Shown piece by piece: positions 10,293 to 25,737 of a stretch of 64,000 nucleotides of DNA (position 1 is its first letter; every line of letters begins with the position of its first letter). A model generated the notes under the pieces. It had not been told where the DNA came from. It ran no database searches and worked only from the letters and a program-made list of their open reading frames with translations. The position numbers and the translations under genes were made by a program. This DNA comes from Botrytis cinerea B05.10 (taxonomy: Eukaryota; Ascomycota; Leotiomycetes; Helotiales; Sclerotiniaceae). The stretch spans positions 2,356,001 to 2,420,000 of the forward strand of contig NC_037311.1 of NCBI RefSeq assembly GCF_000143535.2, given 5' to 3'.

Positions 10293-12786
10293 ATGCCGCG
10301 AAACAAACGGGGTGGCGCTCGTGGGAGGGGCAAGTTCAGTTCACCCAGAGGTGGTCGCGGAACTCCCACTCCTGGAACCTCTTTCATACCATTCGCCGGC
10401 GCATATGTTCCTCAAAGGCCTCAGACTGGTAATGTTTACACATCCTCTATACGAATAATGCTAGGCGAATGCGAATGCAATTGCCACTGTTCTAGCAGAC
10501 TTGTTGATCAATGCTAACAAAATTGGTATATTGTAGGTTTTACCCTTCAAGAAGAAGCTCGGAATACTGAACGTCATCACTCATTTTGGAACTCTGATCA
10601 AAGGTTAAGGGATACGAAAGTGAGCTTTGTTAGCGCCGGGGAATTCAATCCACCAGATCTTGTTAAAGATTCTGAGGAGGCGCTGGCTGGAATGAGCTTG
10701 GAATCTACAGAGCCACCCACGGAAAACTTGAACCAAGATGTGAAAATGGCGAGTCACGAAGCAAATATGGCTGCACCCTCTTCGTTGTTCATGCTAGATA
10801 CCGATGGTGGCAACCGTGTTGAGACAGGTCTTGCACCACCGCGTTTGCGCTCAATATCTCCAGCTCGGTCAGACTCAAGCGAAGAAGTCATTCTTTTTCA
10901 CGGACGTGGTCAAGTAAGGATCGAACATGATCCCCAAACAAGCGCAGATACCATAGATGCTAGGATCAAGTTCTTGGATGATAAACTTCTTGAGCAAGAA
11001 AAACTGTTGGAAGAAGCTTTAGATGAGAAGGAGGCATCTTTAGAGTCTATTCCACCCGAGCTGGCACAAGCATTGAACAAGGAGATGTTTCTGGACACAA
11101 TACCACACAAGGTAACAAATTCACCATCCCCTGATTTTGAGGCAATTTTACCCAAGCGTCAAAACAAAAATCGCGGTCAAGGTCACACTAGGCGAGGTAG
11201 AAAAGCGGCTGGCAGAATCGATGAAAGTGACGAAGAGGATGCCATGATTGCAGATTACATTGCGAACATGGACCAGGAACATACTATGTCTGATGTCGAC
11301 CAGACATTCAACAAACGTGAGTTAGGGGCCGATGACGACGCTGCTTGGGAAGATGATTCTTCTGTTAAAGACACTCCAGAGTTTAACGGACGTCACGGAT
11401 GGGGTCGGACAGAATTGCAGGATCTTGACGACCTAAGCACATCGGATGAGGCAAGGGGCAAAGTCGAAACAATTTTATCAAAGAGGCATCGTGTTGGTGG
11501 CGTGCAGTACTTGGTCGTCTGGGAACATCAGGATGTAGACGAAGCCAGGTGGGTTCCTTTGGATGTTCTACAGGATTCCGGGGCATTGCCTCTCATTGAG
11601 GTTTTCGAAGCTGAAGAGAAGTTGGTCGCCGAATTCGAAAGTAATGGAGACGAAGACAGTGATGATTCAGACGATTTTGTCGATGGAGGTGATGACGACC
11701 ATGATGACGAGCAGGATCTAGTTCAAAGGAGGATCGCGAAAATGAATGATGAGCAGATTGCAAGACTGATAAGTAAGCAAGAGGAGCTTGGTATGGGCGG
11801 AGATGAAATTCTACTATTTGATGATGAAGTCGATGATGAAGATGAAGACATGGAAGCCTCCACAATTGATCTTAGTAATTTCATACTTTCGGGCAGGAGA
11901 GGCAGAAAGGAAAGACAGCGGCGCCAGGGCGAATTTCCATCTGCAACTCCATTGGCCGATGCTTACGACGGATTTGATGTAATGGATTTTGATCGACCAA
12001 GTCTCAAAAAGAAACCTAAGGGTCGCAAGGGCAAGCTGATACTAGACGACATCTCGGATTCAGAACTCGAGGCCTCTATGCAATCAGCTTGGGTCAATGA
12101 TCGCGTCAAGAAAAAGGAAAGAAAGCAAGAACGTGAAGCATTACGTGCACGAGGTTTACTGACTGGCAAGAATGGCAAGCCTGATATGAAGGCAAGGTAC
12201 AAGGAAGGAATGGGTATTGAGGATGTCAAGGAAGAAATTAAGGAGTTCCTGAAGGGTGACAATACTACGTCAGTATATTTTCCAATCTTCTAATTCCACA
12301 CTAACATAGTACAGCCTTTCGCTTCCTGCGATGGACAAAGCCGATCGTAAATTTGTTCACGAGATCGCCAATGCATTCAAATTAAAGTCCAAGTCTGCTG
12401 GTTTAGGCAATAAGCGATATCCTATCTTGTACCGTACTTCAAGAACGACTGTTTATGGAGAGCGCGCCTATGAAGCTGCAGCTTCGAAACTTTCGCGTCG
12501 TTTCCTTCCACGTAATGACGTAGGTGGGAGGAGAGCAGGCGCTGCGCCCAAGCGTGGTGCTCGAGGTGGAGGCGGTGGTTTTGGAGGCGGTTTCGGTGCT
12601 GCTAGTTATCGTGATGGTGATGTTGTCGGCGCCTCGGCTCCCGAGCTAGGGGTTGAGAACAAAGGAAGAGCGATGCTAGAGAAGATGGGCTGGAGTGCCG
12701 GCACAGCTCTTGGTGCGCTTGATAATAAGGGCATTCTCCAGCCAGTTTCTCACGTTGTAAAGACCACGAAAGCAGGTCTGGGATAA
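10293..12786 (+). CDS. SQS1: R3H and G-patch protein Sqs1 (Pfa1-like)
   Basis: Exons 10293-10428, 10537-12268 and 12315-12786 give 779 aa. The N-terminus is a basic RGG-like stretch (MPRNKRGGARGRGKFSS). A long acidic, low-complexity middle follows. The last exon carries an R3H single-strand nucleic-acid-binding domain (FVHEIANAFKLKSKSAG, ending GNKRYPILYRT), a glycine-rich spacer and a C-terminal G-patch (NKGRAMLEKMGW, then GALDNKGIL). Order and content match yeast Sqs1/Pfa1, which uses its G-patch to activate the DEAH helicase Prp43 in ribosome biogenesis and splicing. The ATG at 10293 starts the basic stretch. The first intron has a good GCTAACA branch point. Residues about 355-390 resemble a chromodomain, which I do not know from yeast Sqs1. 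Gene identity is confident. Confidence 0.9.
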
Positions 12787-13884
<1,098 letters not shown>

Positions 13885-14456
13885 TTTGAATTTAAAATTT
13901 GTTTGGATTGAAAAATGTAAGGCTGAGATTGATGTTGATGAGTATGGAGATGGAAGATGGACGTGGGTGTGGTTTGTTGTTAAAGTTATCGAAGATGAAG
14001 GGGATTGAAATTGGGAGATGAAGAGTTTAAATGAATATTAAGGTGACAAGAATCACCAGTTCGCGTCTCCCAAGCTTTTTCCTAAGCGTGCTGGAGACTC
14101 TCTAAAATCATTGATTGGATGTCGGATTAATGTGGAACTGCCGTCGCGACCAATCATATAATTCGTCCAGTCGGCGGGTCGTGCCTTCTGCTTATAAAAT
14201 ACCCCAAAACGCTCTAGCTTGTGGAAGGAGCTCTTTACGGCGTTTTTTTATGGGCAAAGCAGATCAGATCACGACTTTTGACGGCTCTTGTTGATAAATG
14301 TTCATCCCCATTCCCATCTTCTTTTAATCCAAAACATCTCTCCTCCATCCACCCAAAACTTTCGAAAACCACTTTCTAGAATTCTTACTTGAATTAAGTT
14401 CGTCCATCGACTTAACCACTTCCCACATTAATTTTACTTTCTAAACAACTTTCAAA
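13885..14456. promoter_or_regulatory. Shared bidirectional promoter of H2B and H2A
   Basis: 572 bp lie between the two divergent ATG codons. Visible elements include a CCAAT-type box (ACCAATCATA near 14149-14158), a further ATTGG near 14113 and a TATA-like TTATAAAATACC near 14192. Long pyrimidine tracts precede the H2A start, as is common in fungal 5' leaders. Co-regulation of the pair in S phase is expected from other fungi, not shown here. Confidence 0.75.
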
Positions 14457-15101
<645 letters not shown>

Positions 15102-15721
15102 ATTTTTGTTTCTGGGTTGTTGGCTTGAGATGGTCTGCTTTTATGATAATGGGGTGTCGTATGGGTATGGGTTTATGGTTATTTTTTCGCGTTCCGGTTG
15201 TACATTAAAATCCATGGCAATGGATTAGGATTGCTTTCTGAATCAATCTTATGAATGAAAAATCCGAATGATCATTCTTCATTATTTTCCAGAATACTTT
15301 AGTTCCCTCCTTGATCGGTGCAATGAAACATGAATATTAAACAGGGAGTTGGATCTTGGACGCGAGACGCGTTTGTTTGTTTTGGATTTTTTCGAATGTG
15401 GGATGAAGCTTCTATGTTCCAATCATTTGACGGCCGCTTTCCTAATTTTTGTCTCCTAGCTTCCACCTTAGTATTCTAATGATGTTTCTTGATTCTTATA
15501 TATCGCCTGCAACGTGCCTGTTGCTTGAATTTATGCTCATTCAATTCCAATCATATCGGACTAAACAAAAATCACTAGAGAAAGATGCGTTCAGATTCTC
15601 TGAGGGCGTGTCTGGAAACCTTGTCGAATTTCTTGTGCTATGTACAATTCCTCAATTCTTCCACTGATTGTAACTTCGCACTGTAGCGATCTGCCCTCGT
15701 CCCCATGAAATCCCCAGTAAC
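15102..15721. other. Intergenic region between convergent H2A and NDUFB9, no gene seen
   Basis: 620 bp spacer holding the two 3' UTRs. AT-rich stretches after the H2A stop are consistent with polyadenylation signals. A 72-codon open frame at 15449-15667 has no recognisable content. Confidence 0.6.
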
Positions 15722-16245
15722 TTACAAAGCCATCTTTGCAGGAGCTATGAAATGTTAATGCGGCGATCTCAGCAGTCGATTTATTGTATAACTTACGGTC
15801 GAGAATTGGAGATGGAAGATTGCGCTCGTATTTCGATCCTGGAAAGAGAATATTGTAAGTAAATGATATGGATACAACCAGCCAAGGGAAAACTGACCTC
15901 CAGGGGCAGTGGGTGGGCGATATGGATCTGGATGCTTCCACTTCTCGAGTAAATCCTCTGTCTCTTTGAATAATGCCTGCGAGTCACAAAATTAGTCTAC
16001 ACTTCCCCCTTTGTATCAATTGGGCTACTTGCCCTCTGCAGTCTTGGGTCGTGGACAGTTTTTTGCGCCTCGAATAGTGATCTGATGTACAATGCTTGCC
16101 CTCTCCAGAGATGCCTGTGTACGGACCAGTCCAGGGAAAGCTTCAGGGAGCGTCGATAAAGCGACCTGGATGCAAGATTGTTAGAGCGGGTAGTCTGTAC
16201 GGCATGGGATGTAGATGCTCACGATACTGTAGATCTGGTAGACAT
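15722..16245 (-). CDS. Complex I LYR subunit NDUFB9 (B22)
   Basis: Five small exons on the minus strand, 16245-16223, 16165-16033, 15976-15898, 15838-15797 and 15744-15722, give 99 aa. The protein begins MSTRSTVSSLYRRSLKLSLD and carries an LYR-type helix (SLYRRSLK) followed by a phenylalanine-containing helix (IRSLFEAQ). It ends with DLLEKWKHPDPYRPPTAPGG and KYERNLPSP. This is the B22/NDUFB9 subunit of mitochondrial NADH:ubiquinone oxidoreductase, which sits in the membrane arm with an acyl carrier protein bound through the LYR motif. The second intron has a GC-AG boundary (AGG then GCAAGT); reading it as GT-AG would break the frame. The gene was found only by splicing, since no single exon exceeds 133 nt. 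Confidence 0.88.
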
Positions 16246-16733
16246 TGTGAATCAAGTATAATCTTTTTTTCCCCACTGGGTGCTGAAGATCGATGGCAAT
16301 GCCAAAACACGACAACTATTGTACCTGGCCCCTAAAGATCTAGCTGTCTTGCAATAAACGCTATTGATGGGAAACGTCTAAACTGTGGTTGGTGGTTGGT
16401 GGTCGCGGAATGAATATTCAGCAAGCGGAGTGGAGGTTGATTGTTGGAGTGCTACTAGGTATATGGATGTGGGAATATTGTACGGGCGTCTGCGGGTACG
16501 AATGTCGGGAAAACGCTTCAAAATTCGCGAACCCGGAAAAGACATCATACAGGAAATAATTAACCAATCTTATCCTTTACCTGTTTCTTTTCGCATGCGC
16601 ATTTATTGACCTGCAAAATAGGTTCTCTATTTCTTTACCTACAACTCAGGTCTTCCTCTTCTTCGAACTTCTCTCTTATCCTCGCCATCCGGCTTCCGGA
16701 ACATAACCTCTTCGTCTTCTCTCTCCTTTCAAA
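16246..16733. promoter_or_regulatory. Divergent promoter region between NDUFB9 (-) and KGD2 (+)
   Basis: About 490 bp between divergent ATG codons of two nuclear-encoded mitochondrial proteins, so shared regulation is possible. The KGD2 side has long CT-rich tracts (16650-16730) typical of fungal core promoters. Confidence 0.65.
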
Positions 16734-18191
16734 ATGCTTACCAGGAGGGTTTTAACAGCCTCGCGATTTTTGCTGGCTCAGCGTTCCGCCGCACCACAAT
16801 TGAGATATCCACTCCCAGTTATTCAGCAATTTCGCAGTTATGCCGACAAAGTTGTCAAAGTACCAGAGATGGCTGAATCCATCTCTGAGGGTACTTTAAA
16901 GCAGTGGTCGAAACAGATCGGTGATTTTGTTGAGCAGGATGAGGAAATTGCTACAATTGAGACAGATAAAGTCAGTACATTCCAGCATATGCTCAAGGGG
17001 CACATGATTAACGGGAGATATTTTAGATCGATGTTGCTGTCAATGCTCCCGAAGCTGGCACAATAAAAGAATTCTTGGCCAATGAAGAAGATACTGTTAC
17101 CGTTGGTCAAGATTTGGTCCGTCTCGAACTTGGGGGTGCTCCAGAGGGAGGTGATAAAGAAAAGGCCTCTTCGGAACCAAAAGAGGCAGCATCAAAAGAT
17201 CAATCGACATCTTCGGATCCTGAGCCATCTAAGAAAGAGGATTCGAAACCCAAGGAGGATTCTAGCTCTCCTCCACCTACGGAAAAAAAATCGGAACCAA
17301 AGGAGACACCAAAGCCCAAACCATCGGAATCTAAGAAGCAGGAATCATCATCTAGTAGTTCCAAACCTTCTTTGGGCAACCGAGAGGAGCGTCGTGTATG
17401 TCTTCTATGCGGTACTTGACACAGTTCGTCCGGCTAACAACGTTATTAGGTCAAGATGAACCGAATGCGACTACGTATTGCTGAGCGTTTGAAGCAATCG
17501 CAAAACACCGCCGCATCTCTAACTACTTTCAATGAGGTTGACATGTCATCTTTGATGGAATTCAGAAAGCTCTACAAAGATGAGGTGCTCAAGAAGACTG
17601 GTGTCAAACTGGGATTTATGAGTGCCTTTTCTCGTGCATCTGTGCTTGCCCTGCGAGACATCCCTGCAGTAAACGCATCCATTGAGGGTCCTAACGGGGG
17701 TGACACCATTGTCTACAGAGATTATGTTGATATCAGCGTCGCCGTCGCCACTGAGAAAGGCTTGGTAACTCCCGTTGTTCGCAACACTGAGAGCATGGAC
17801 CTTGTTGGTATTGAGAAGACTATTGCTGATCTAGGCAAGAAGGTATGTTTATTCTGTAGCATGTTTGACTCGATCCTTACTTACTGGTTCATAGGCTCGT
17901 GACAACAAACTTACGATCGAAGATATGGCCGGTGGAACCTTTACTATTAGCAATGGCGGTGTGTTTGGTTCATTGATGGGTACACCCATCATCAACCTTC
18001 CACAAACCGCTGTTTTGGGTCTACATGCTATCAAAGACAAGCCCGTTGTCGTCAATGGCCAAATTGTTATTCGTCCAATGATGTATCTGGCCTTGACCTA
18101 TGATCATCGTCTACTTGATGGAAGAGAGGCTGTCCAGTTTCTGGTCAAGGTTAAGGAGTACATAGAGGATCCAAGAAGAATGCTTTTGTAG
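16734..18191 (+). CDS. KGD2: Dihydrolipoyl succinyltransferase, E2 of the 2-oxoglutarate dehydrogenase complex
   Basis: Exons 16734-16970, 17027-17395, 17450-17842 and 17895-18191 give 431 aa. The N-terminus is a basic, hydroxylated mitochondrial presequence ([18 protein letters not shown]). A lipoyl domain spans about residues 41-115; the lipoylated lysine is K79, the last codon of exon 1 (ATIETDK joined to [11 protein letters not shown]). A charged Ser/Pro/Lys/Glu linker follows, with no peripheral subunit-binding domain, as is normal for eukaryotic succinyltransferases. The catalytic domain starts at [20 protein letters not shown] and ends with the active-site motif [11 protein letters not shown] (H404, D408). 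It transfers the succinyl group from lipoamide to CoA in the TCA cycle, in the mitochondrial matrix. All key residues are intact. Confidence 0.96.
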
Positions 18192-19330
18192 ACAAGCGGA
18201 GTCATATTCTTGACTGTAAAATCATACCTCGGAGTGCATAACTGTAATACAAGACGAAGCATCAGAAAGCCCTCGGGCATCCGAGCTTTAACGCTATCTC
18301 GTTGATTCCGATAATAGCATTCATTAATATGTGTTTTATGATTACATTCTATTGCAATTGCTCCAGGAACATTCAATAGTATACAAATACCAATGTTCGG
18401 AATCACGATGTGGTGTAGTTTGTTGTTGACATGCAGTTGGTCATTGCGATCAAGAAGTCTGCTGACCATGTTTTCTCATGGATCCCATCCGGTTGTTATC
18501 ATGCATATATGTATCACATACTTGTTGTTTTATTATGCACTTCCCTCGTGGTTTAATTAGGCCACATTATGCAACGCCTGCTCGTCATTGAGATGTTGTG
18601 TACATCGCTATCAGTACTACCCCTGTACTATAGACTCCTCCTGATGCGCACAAGTTGCAGCCCCTATAATTACCGAAGCCAACTAGTTCAAGTAGTCGAT
18701 CCATGGTTTTAATAAACGACTGGACGCAGTCTATTTTCCAAATTGGAATTACAGTCGTAAAAGTTTCAAGCTTGAATTCGTTCAATGTGGGAATGCAGTC
18801 CTATACGGTGGGTGGACTTGATGTTTTCTTTCCCTTCAGAATACTACGAGTGCATCCATCTACCTAGCGACGAGTCGCTATAATAGGGATCGTGATGTTT
18901 GGTCAATACTTTGAGGCAGCTCTCACTAACTAGTATAATGATGGCACTAGCAGCAATGCCCTGTAGAAAAGTGCAAGTATCACTGTTTAGTCTAGTGAAC
19001 AGCACTAGATAGATATACGAGGATTTATATTACTACTATATGAGTGTGGATGGCGCAAAAAAAAAGCTGTGGTAGGATTGCTCCGCTGGTGTTGGATTAA
19101 GATCTTGTAGAAATGTCGTTTACCGGGTGAAAGGTAATAATTCAAAACTTGAAACTTTCGCTCTGGTTGTTCGAAAGTGCTAGCCTTGAGTCTAGGCCTA
19201 GACTTGAACTATCGGGCTTTAAGCTCCTCGGCTGATTAGAAAATGCATGTCCTTCTGATTTAAGTAATCAAGATCATGGCAAGTATGACTTTTTCCAGTT
19301 TCCTTCTCCTAGAACGAACTAGTATGGAGA
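18192..19330. other. Gene-free transition from gene-rich to AT-rich DNA
   Basis: The first few hundred bases should be the KGD2 3' UTR. Base composition stays normal to about 19.2 kb, then falls sharply. I see no open frame with known domains and no terminal repeats here. Confidence 0.6.
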
Positions 19331-19719
19331 GTGTTGAATATTAAGTGTAGTTGAAATAAAATAGCTTCTATACCTCTCTGATATTTTATTGATAGAGATG
19401 ATAACACCTTGATTGATAACACAAGTTTATATTGTTCTACAACATTTGTCTTCATTATAATATTAATATAACGGGTATTCTAATGAGTAGAGTACAGATG
19501 ACAAGAGTTATAGTTAGTAATATTCTATTCTATCTAGAGAGCCATCGATATTTGAAAACAGACAGTTCTTATGGAGAATTACTACGAGACCAGTCTTCTC
19601 GCTAATTCTACCATGATATACTATCATCTCAAGGTCATTTACCTACTTTTGTATATCAAAAAAACCTTCAATTTTGTAATCCATCTAGTCAAATTTGATG
19701 TATAGTTGGTTAAACAGTA

Positions 19720-19850
19720 CTAGCTATCGAGAAAACAATTTATAGAACTTAGAATTTCTTATTGCTTCTTATAAAATTTTCAAAGTTGTAGAATTTATAA
19801 TCTTTAGTTCGTTTTTCTTAATGATTAATATAATATATATATATATAAAA
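19720..19850. repeat. Short inverted-repeat element family B, decayed copy
   Basis: Starts after a TA with CTAGCTATCGAGAAAAC and continues like other family members (TTAGAATTTC). The right terminus is not clear, so the end is approximate. Confidence 0.45.
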
Positions 19851-20719
19851 CTATAATTATAGTAAGTTATATAACAATAAGTTAATATAGTAATGTTTTA
19901 TAATATTATTATACTACTAGTGACCACTTATTAAAATCGCATCTTAAATCGTTGTTTTAGTATTTTTATTTATAGTTTTGATATTATTAACCCTATATTT
20001 ATATCTAAAAATTTTTGGGGAGAAATATTAAAATATATTAAATTCTAGAAGTATAATAATACATTATTTATTATAGAATTCAAAAACTATAAAAATAAAA
20101 ACGATTTCATTGATAAATAATTCTATAATATTTAATTCTATAATATTATAATTTTGTTATTTATTTTAAAAAGCATTTTAAATTCTTTTATATACAATTT
20201 CATGACTATTCTTTGTGTAATTATTTTATTTTATTTATAACAAATACATATTGATTTAAATAATAGTATACTCTAAACAACTTGAATTTCTTTTAAATAA
20301 GTTTTAAATCTTTAATTTAATATTCTTATAAATCATAAATACTAACAATTCAAAAAATCCATTTCTTATAATCAAAGAGTTCCTTTTTATCTTTTTTTTA
20401 ATACTCATCTTTATTTTAATATTCTTATAAATTATAAATCCTAATAATTCAAAAAATTCATTTTTATCTCCTTTTAAATACTTGTTTCTTTTTCTTATTA
20501 TATTATCTATTTTTTAATTAATAAAATCAATTTCACAATATATAAAAATATCAGAAAGATAAAAAAAAGATAATCAGATTTCTAAATAATAATAATAATA
20601 TAAAAAGAGTTAATACAATTTGTAAATTACTAAAATTATTGATATTAATAATTCAATCTTAATTTTACTTTATTCTAATAAAAGATTTAAAGATTTATAG
20701 AGAGCATTATATAAAGATA

Positions 20720-20770
20720 CTAGCCGTCGGGGAAAAAGAAATTTTCAGACTGTAGATTCATAGAAGCTTT
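20720..20770. repeat. Short inverted-repeat element family B, best-preserved terminus
   Basis: TA followed by CTAGCCGTCGGGGAAAAAG and then AAATTTTCAGACTGTAGATT. It matches the right terminus of the complete copy at 50554-50681 read in reverse complement. Only this end is recognisable. Confidence 0.6.
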
Positions 20771-20823
20771 TTTTTTCTTTTTTTCAAGATATATAAAATT
20801 TTATTTTTATTTCTTTAATCTTT

Positions 20824-21610
<787 letters not shown>

Positions 21611-24600
21611 AGTAGTGCTTAGTGATTATATATATTAACATCTTAATTAATATTCGAACTAATGTTGTTGATACATCTTTACTTTCTTGTTTTTCTATGA
21701 TATTCCAGGAACAAAAGCTTGTTGATTTTAAAATTTTGAAATATTAACATTAAAATATGAAGGGAAAATTGAAGAAATATATCATTACATGAAAATTTCT
21801 TAAATTTATTTTAAAGAAGTAGGAAATGGATAATCTAGAATTATATTTTTAGAAGTTGTTTCAGCTATATGTCAAATAAAACTTTGTTATATATTCTAAG
21901 TCAAAACTATTCCTTTTTATTGATTTCTAATTCGAATAATGCTGTTGAATACCTATGAAATACAAATCTAATGAATCTAATAAACGTAGCTAGGCAAGAT
22001 ATAATATCAGGTGATATAATTGTATTGCTTGATAGCCTAAAAATTGAGAACATTGATATGTACATAACTTATAGTTATATATACTACTACATATGTATTG
22101 TTAAAACTATTCCCTTAATACTATGAAATAATACGACCAGCCTTTTAATATTTATTGATTTGAGGATTTAGAATAATTGTTTCAAATATTATTCAATTAT
22201 AAATAACAAAAGGAAAAAATACAGAAAGAGTTTAAATTATATAAAATGTATTGATAATAACAAATTATAAAATCCTTCCTCTATTGCTCTATGATTTTCC
22301 AATCGTAATAAATTTACCATTTTTAAAATACCTCATAAAACATACTGATTGAAATTATTAAACCTAGGATTTTTCTTAGACAATGTGATAATTGTTATAA
22401 AACATGAGTTTCATGAATTTTATAATCATCACAGTAGATTAGATTCTTAATTGTAGTATTCAATTATCATTAAAAACTATATTAGAAGCTCAATGTTATA
22501 TTGAAGTATATGAAATAATAAAAATAATTCTTTTAATTTAAACAATAATTTGTTGCTATAATTTTTAGCTTATAACCAGTAAAAATGATATCACAATTAA
22601 AATTCAAACTTTATATAAATTAACAATCATTACTTTTTGTAATACTATATAAATCTTTTATTTTCTGATGCCAAAACATTAATATTAATTTTTTCTTTCA
22701 TTTTAAAGCAAATTTTGATTTTGATGTTGATTTTCACTAATTTGTGTATTATTAATTTATCTTCAATTATGATTATGTATTTGTTCTTTAAATAATTAAA
22801 CAACTCAATTCAGAAAATTAAAGAGGGTTTAAAATAATTGTCAAATTTAAAAGACAATCTTAAAACGATTAATTATAAGAATTGAAAAGTGTTCTTATTC
22901 CAGTCATTTTAATAAGCCAAATTTTTTATATTTGTTTCATTTCATTATTGTCAATTATGTTCTAAAAAAATTTAACAGATTTTATAAAAGTCTTTTAAAT
23001 GCATATATCATTTTCGAAAAATAAATTTTTAATTTTATTTAGATTATAATTTTGATTAATTTGTGAATTCTTCATAATAAAAATAATCCGTACTTTTACC
23101 AAAAAAACAAATATCAAATAATCTATAAAAATTAATACAAAGTTGGTTCTTTTTCAGATGATAATTCCAGGATGTAAAAATAGAATATCAATAATATAAT
23201 TAATTGACTATATACATGTGTTATAATCTTTAGTATTTTCTATTTATTTTATCTAATTCAAGTTACATTAAATCAATAGTAATGACAATAATAATAGAAG
23301 ACATCTTTAATAAAATTAACTAAATTATAATAATAATATTCTAATAAACATTCAAGGTTTTGTATTGAATCGATAGAACATCTCACATTTGAAGTTTTTT
23401 TATACTTGTAATTCTAATCTTATTAGGATCATTCTTTAATTTAATTACCTTTTGACTTTTGTGATTAATGAGGTATAATATTAAAAAATGAATTGAGATT
23501 TTAAGTTGTTTATAATAACTATAGAATTTTAAACTTGTATATATTGAAAAATTGAATTTATAAATTCTAATTAATTTTTTGTGATATTCTATATAAGCTT
23601 ATTTAACATCAAACATATGAGGAGATTAGTGAATATTCCAATTAATGCGATAACAATGTTTTCTTCTTCTTTTTTTTTCCATTCTTTTTAGTATTGATGC
23701 TGTGTTTTAATTCTTATAAATAGAAATACACAATGTTTGATTTTCATCACTAATATATATTGTTTTGATAAGTATTGAATTTTATAATCTTAGAGAAATC
23801 TAGAATTAATTGTAATCCTGTTATAAAAATTTATTAGTATTATACATATATGTTTAAAAAAAAAAGTGTAGTTCATCACAAAACATACTTACTCATAAAA
23901 AAGCAATAAGTATATTATTAAATAAAGAATCTTTATAATGAAGATTCAACATATAAAATTATTGTCTCTCATTACCTGCATGGCTATGTATGTTATCAGT
24001 CTTTCAGCTTTTTTTTGAGATGTATAATAATTTCAATGAAACATATCACAATATTGTTATTTGTTTCCAGGAAAAGTAACTTGAGCTTTTTTACCATACA
24101 ATTTCATGTGTTTTTGAATATTCTTAGATAATTCAATAATGAAGAAAATCTTTTTAATTATACACATTTTATACATCAGAATAGAGCATAAAGAATAATA
24201 AGCTTAAAGTTCATTAACATTTTCATAGAGTGTTGATAAAACAATAATTAAATGTCACGGAAGAAACAAACCTCTATATAAACCCAATTAGCCCAAGGTG
24301 GTGGCGTCACTTTTAGCGTGACATTGAAATTTTCATAAATCTTAAGTACATACTCAAGGTCTTTTTATATTCAACCAGTATTATATATAAACTCATACGA
24401 GTGACCAATTAATCATTCAACATATTTATAATAATATAGTAAATCATTTTGACATGTTTTTCATATCTTTTGAAAATTTCTATACACTTTCAATATTAAA
24501 ACACGTAGATCTTTTAAACATATCCTGAAGGAAAATAAGACTATTGACGAGTGTATTGATTTTTAGAATATTAGATTTAGTTTAAACTTGTTATTTATAA

Positions 24601-24786
24601 TAATAATGTTTTTTTTGTGTGTGTTTTTAATAACAAAATAATTTCCACAATATAAATAATAATTTGTTTTATTCAGAACATACAACATAAAGAATTTTAA
24701 TAAATACATAGGTAATTAAGTTTTTAACACACATGCAGTTTATTGAGAAAAAAATTGTATCATATTCTAGCTTTACATTTAGAATA

Positions 24787-25210
24787 ATGTAGTTTATCAA
24801 TATGTGGCCCATATCAGCATATAGCCCATTTCGAAAATCACCTAAATCAAACTTTCTTAAGTATTCATATTTTAATAACTAATTGATATTTTTTGAAAAT
24901 AAAAACTTAATTAATAATATTAAGAGTTCAAATATTCAAAAATGTAATTCTTACTTTTATATTTCTATTATATCAAAAAAAGAAATGAAATTGTTACAAT
25001 TTTCGTTACAAAAAAATCATTTTTATAATAACTATTATATAAAATTAGATTTTTAAAAATTCATCAGAAATTCTTATTATTTATATAAATAATTATAAAT
25101 TTTTTTTTTAAAAAAAATCAAATTACATTAATAAATAAAGAAAGTACATGGTTATGTACAAACGAATTTTGTATGTGTTTTGAGATGAGCTATATGCTGA
25201 TAAACTATGT
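24787..25210. mobile_element. Non-autonomous TA-target element (family A MITE), 424 bp
   Basis: Terminal inverted repeats: the left end reads ATGTAGTTTATCAATATG and the right end, reverse-complemented, reads ACATAGTTTATCAGCATA. Both are flanked by TA (24785-24786 and 25211-25212). The termini match the 1.8 kb DNA transposon at 51228-59434 (ACGTAGTTTATCAGTG). The interior shares a block (GAAATTGTTACAATTTTC and ACAAAAAAATCA) with the copy at 50699-51131. C-to-T decay of the ACGTAG end to ATGTAG/ACATAG fits RIP. Confidence 0.8.
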
Positions 25211-25737
25211 TATAAAGGGTTTGTCTGATGTTTTTTAACTATGAAAATATTATCGAACATTCAATATCATATCAAAAACCATTAGTTCAATTTGAAAAGT
25301 AAATATTAGTATTTGATTTTATTAAAGATAATCTTGAATATTTCTGTCCCTTTTTTGTGTGTACTAAATGAAAGTATAATAAAAAGATCTCATTTATAAA
25401 TATACCTATTAACTCATTATTTTTTCAAACAAAAGAAACTGCATAGGTGTATTTCATTTTTTGGGATTTCTGGAATTAAATGAATTTTACTTTGAAGCCT
25501 AAAATTTCATTCTTAAATAAAAAAAAAATAATAGGTAGTTATAAGATTAATTAAATCTACTTAACGTATTCTTGTATTTCTTTAAAATAAAGTAGAATTA
25601 GTTTTATATTATTGATATTGTTATCACAGTTTTATATCAATACTAACTATTCAAAAGATTTATGATAATACATTCGATCTCTTTTCATTACTTTTGTAAG
25701 CTGATTAGTATATGATTTGAAATTTTAAAAATTACAA

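Noticed and set aside
17097..17459. Absence of a peripheral subunit-binding domain in Kgd2 as a possible defect
   Set aside because: Eukaryotic dihydrolipoyl succinyltransferases normally lack it.
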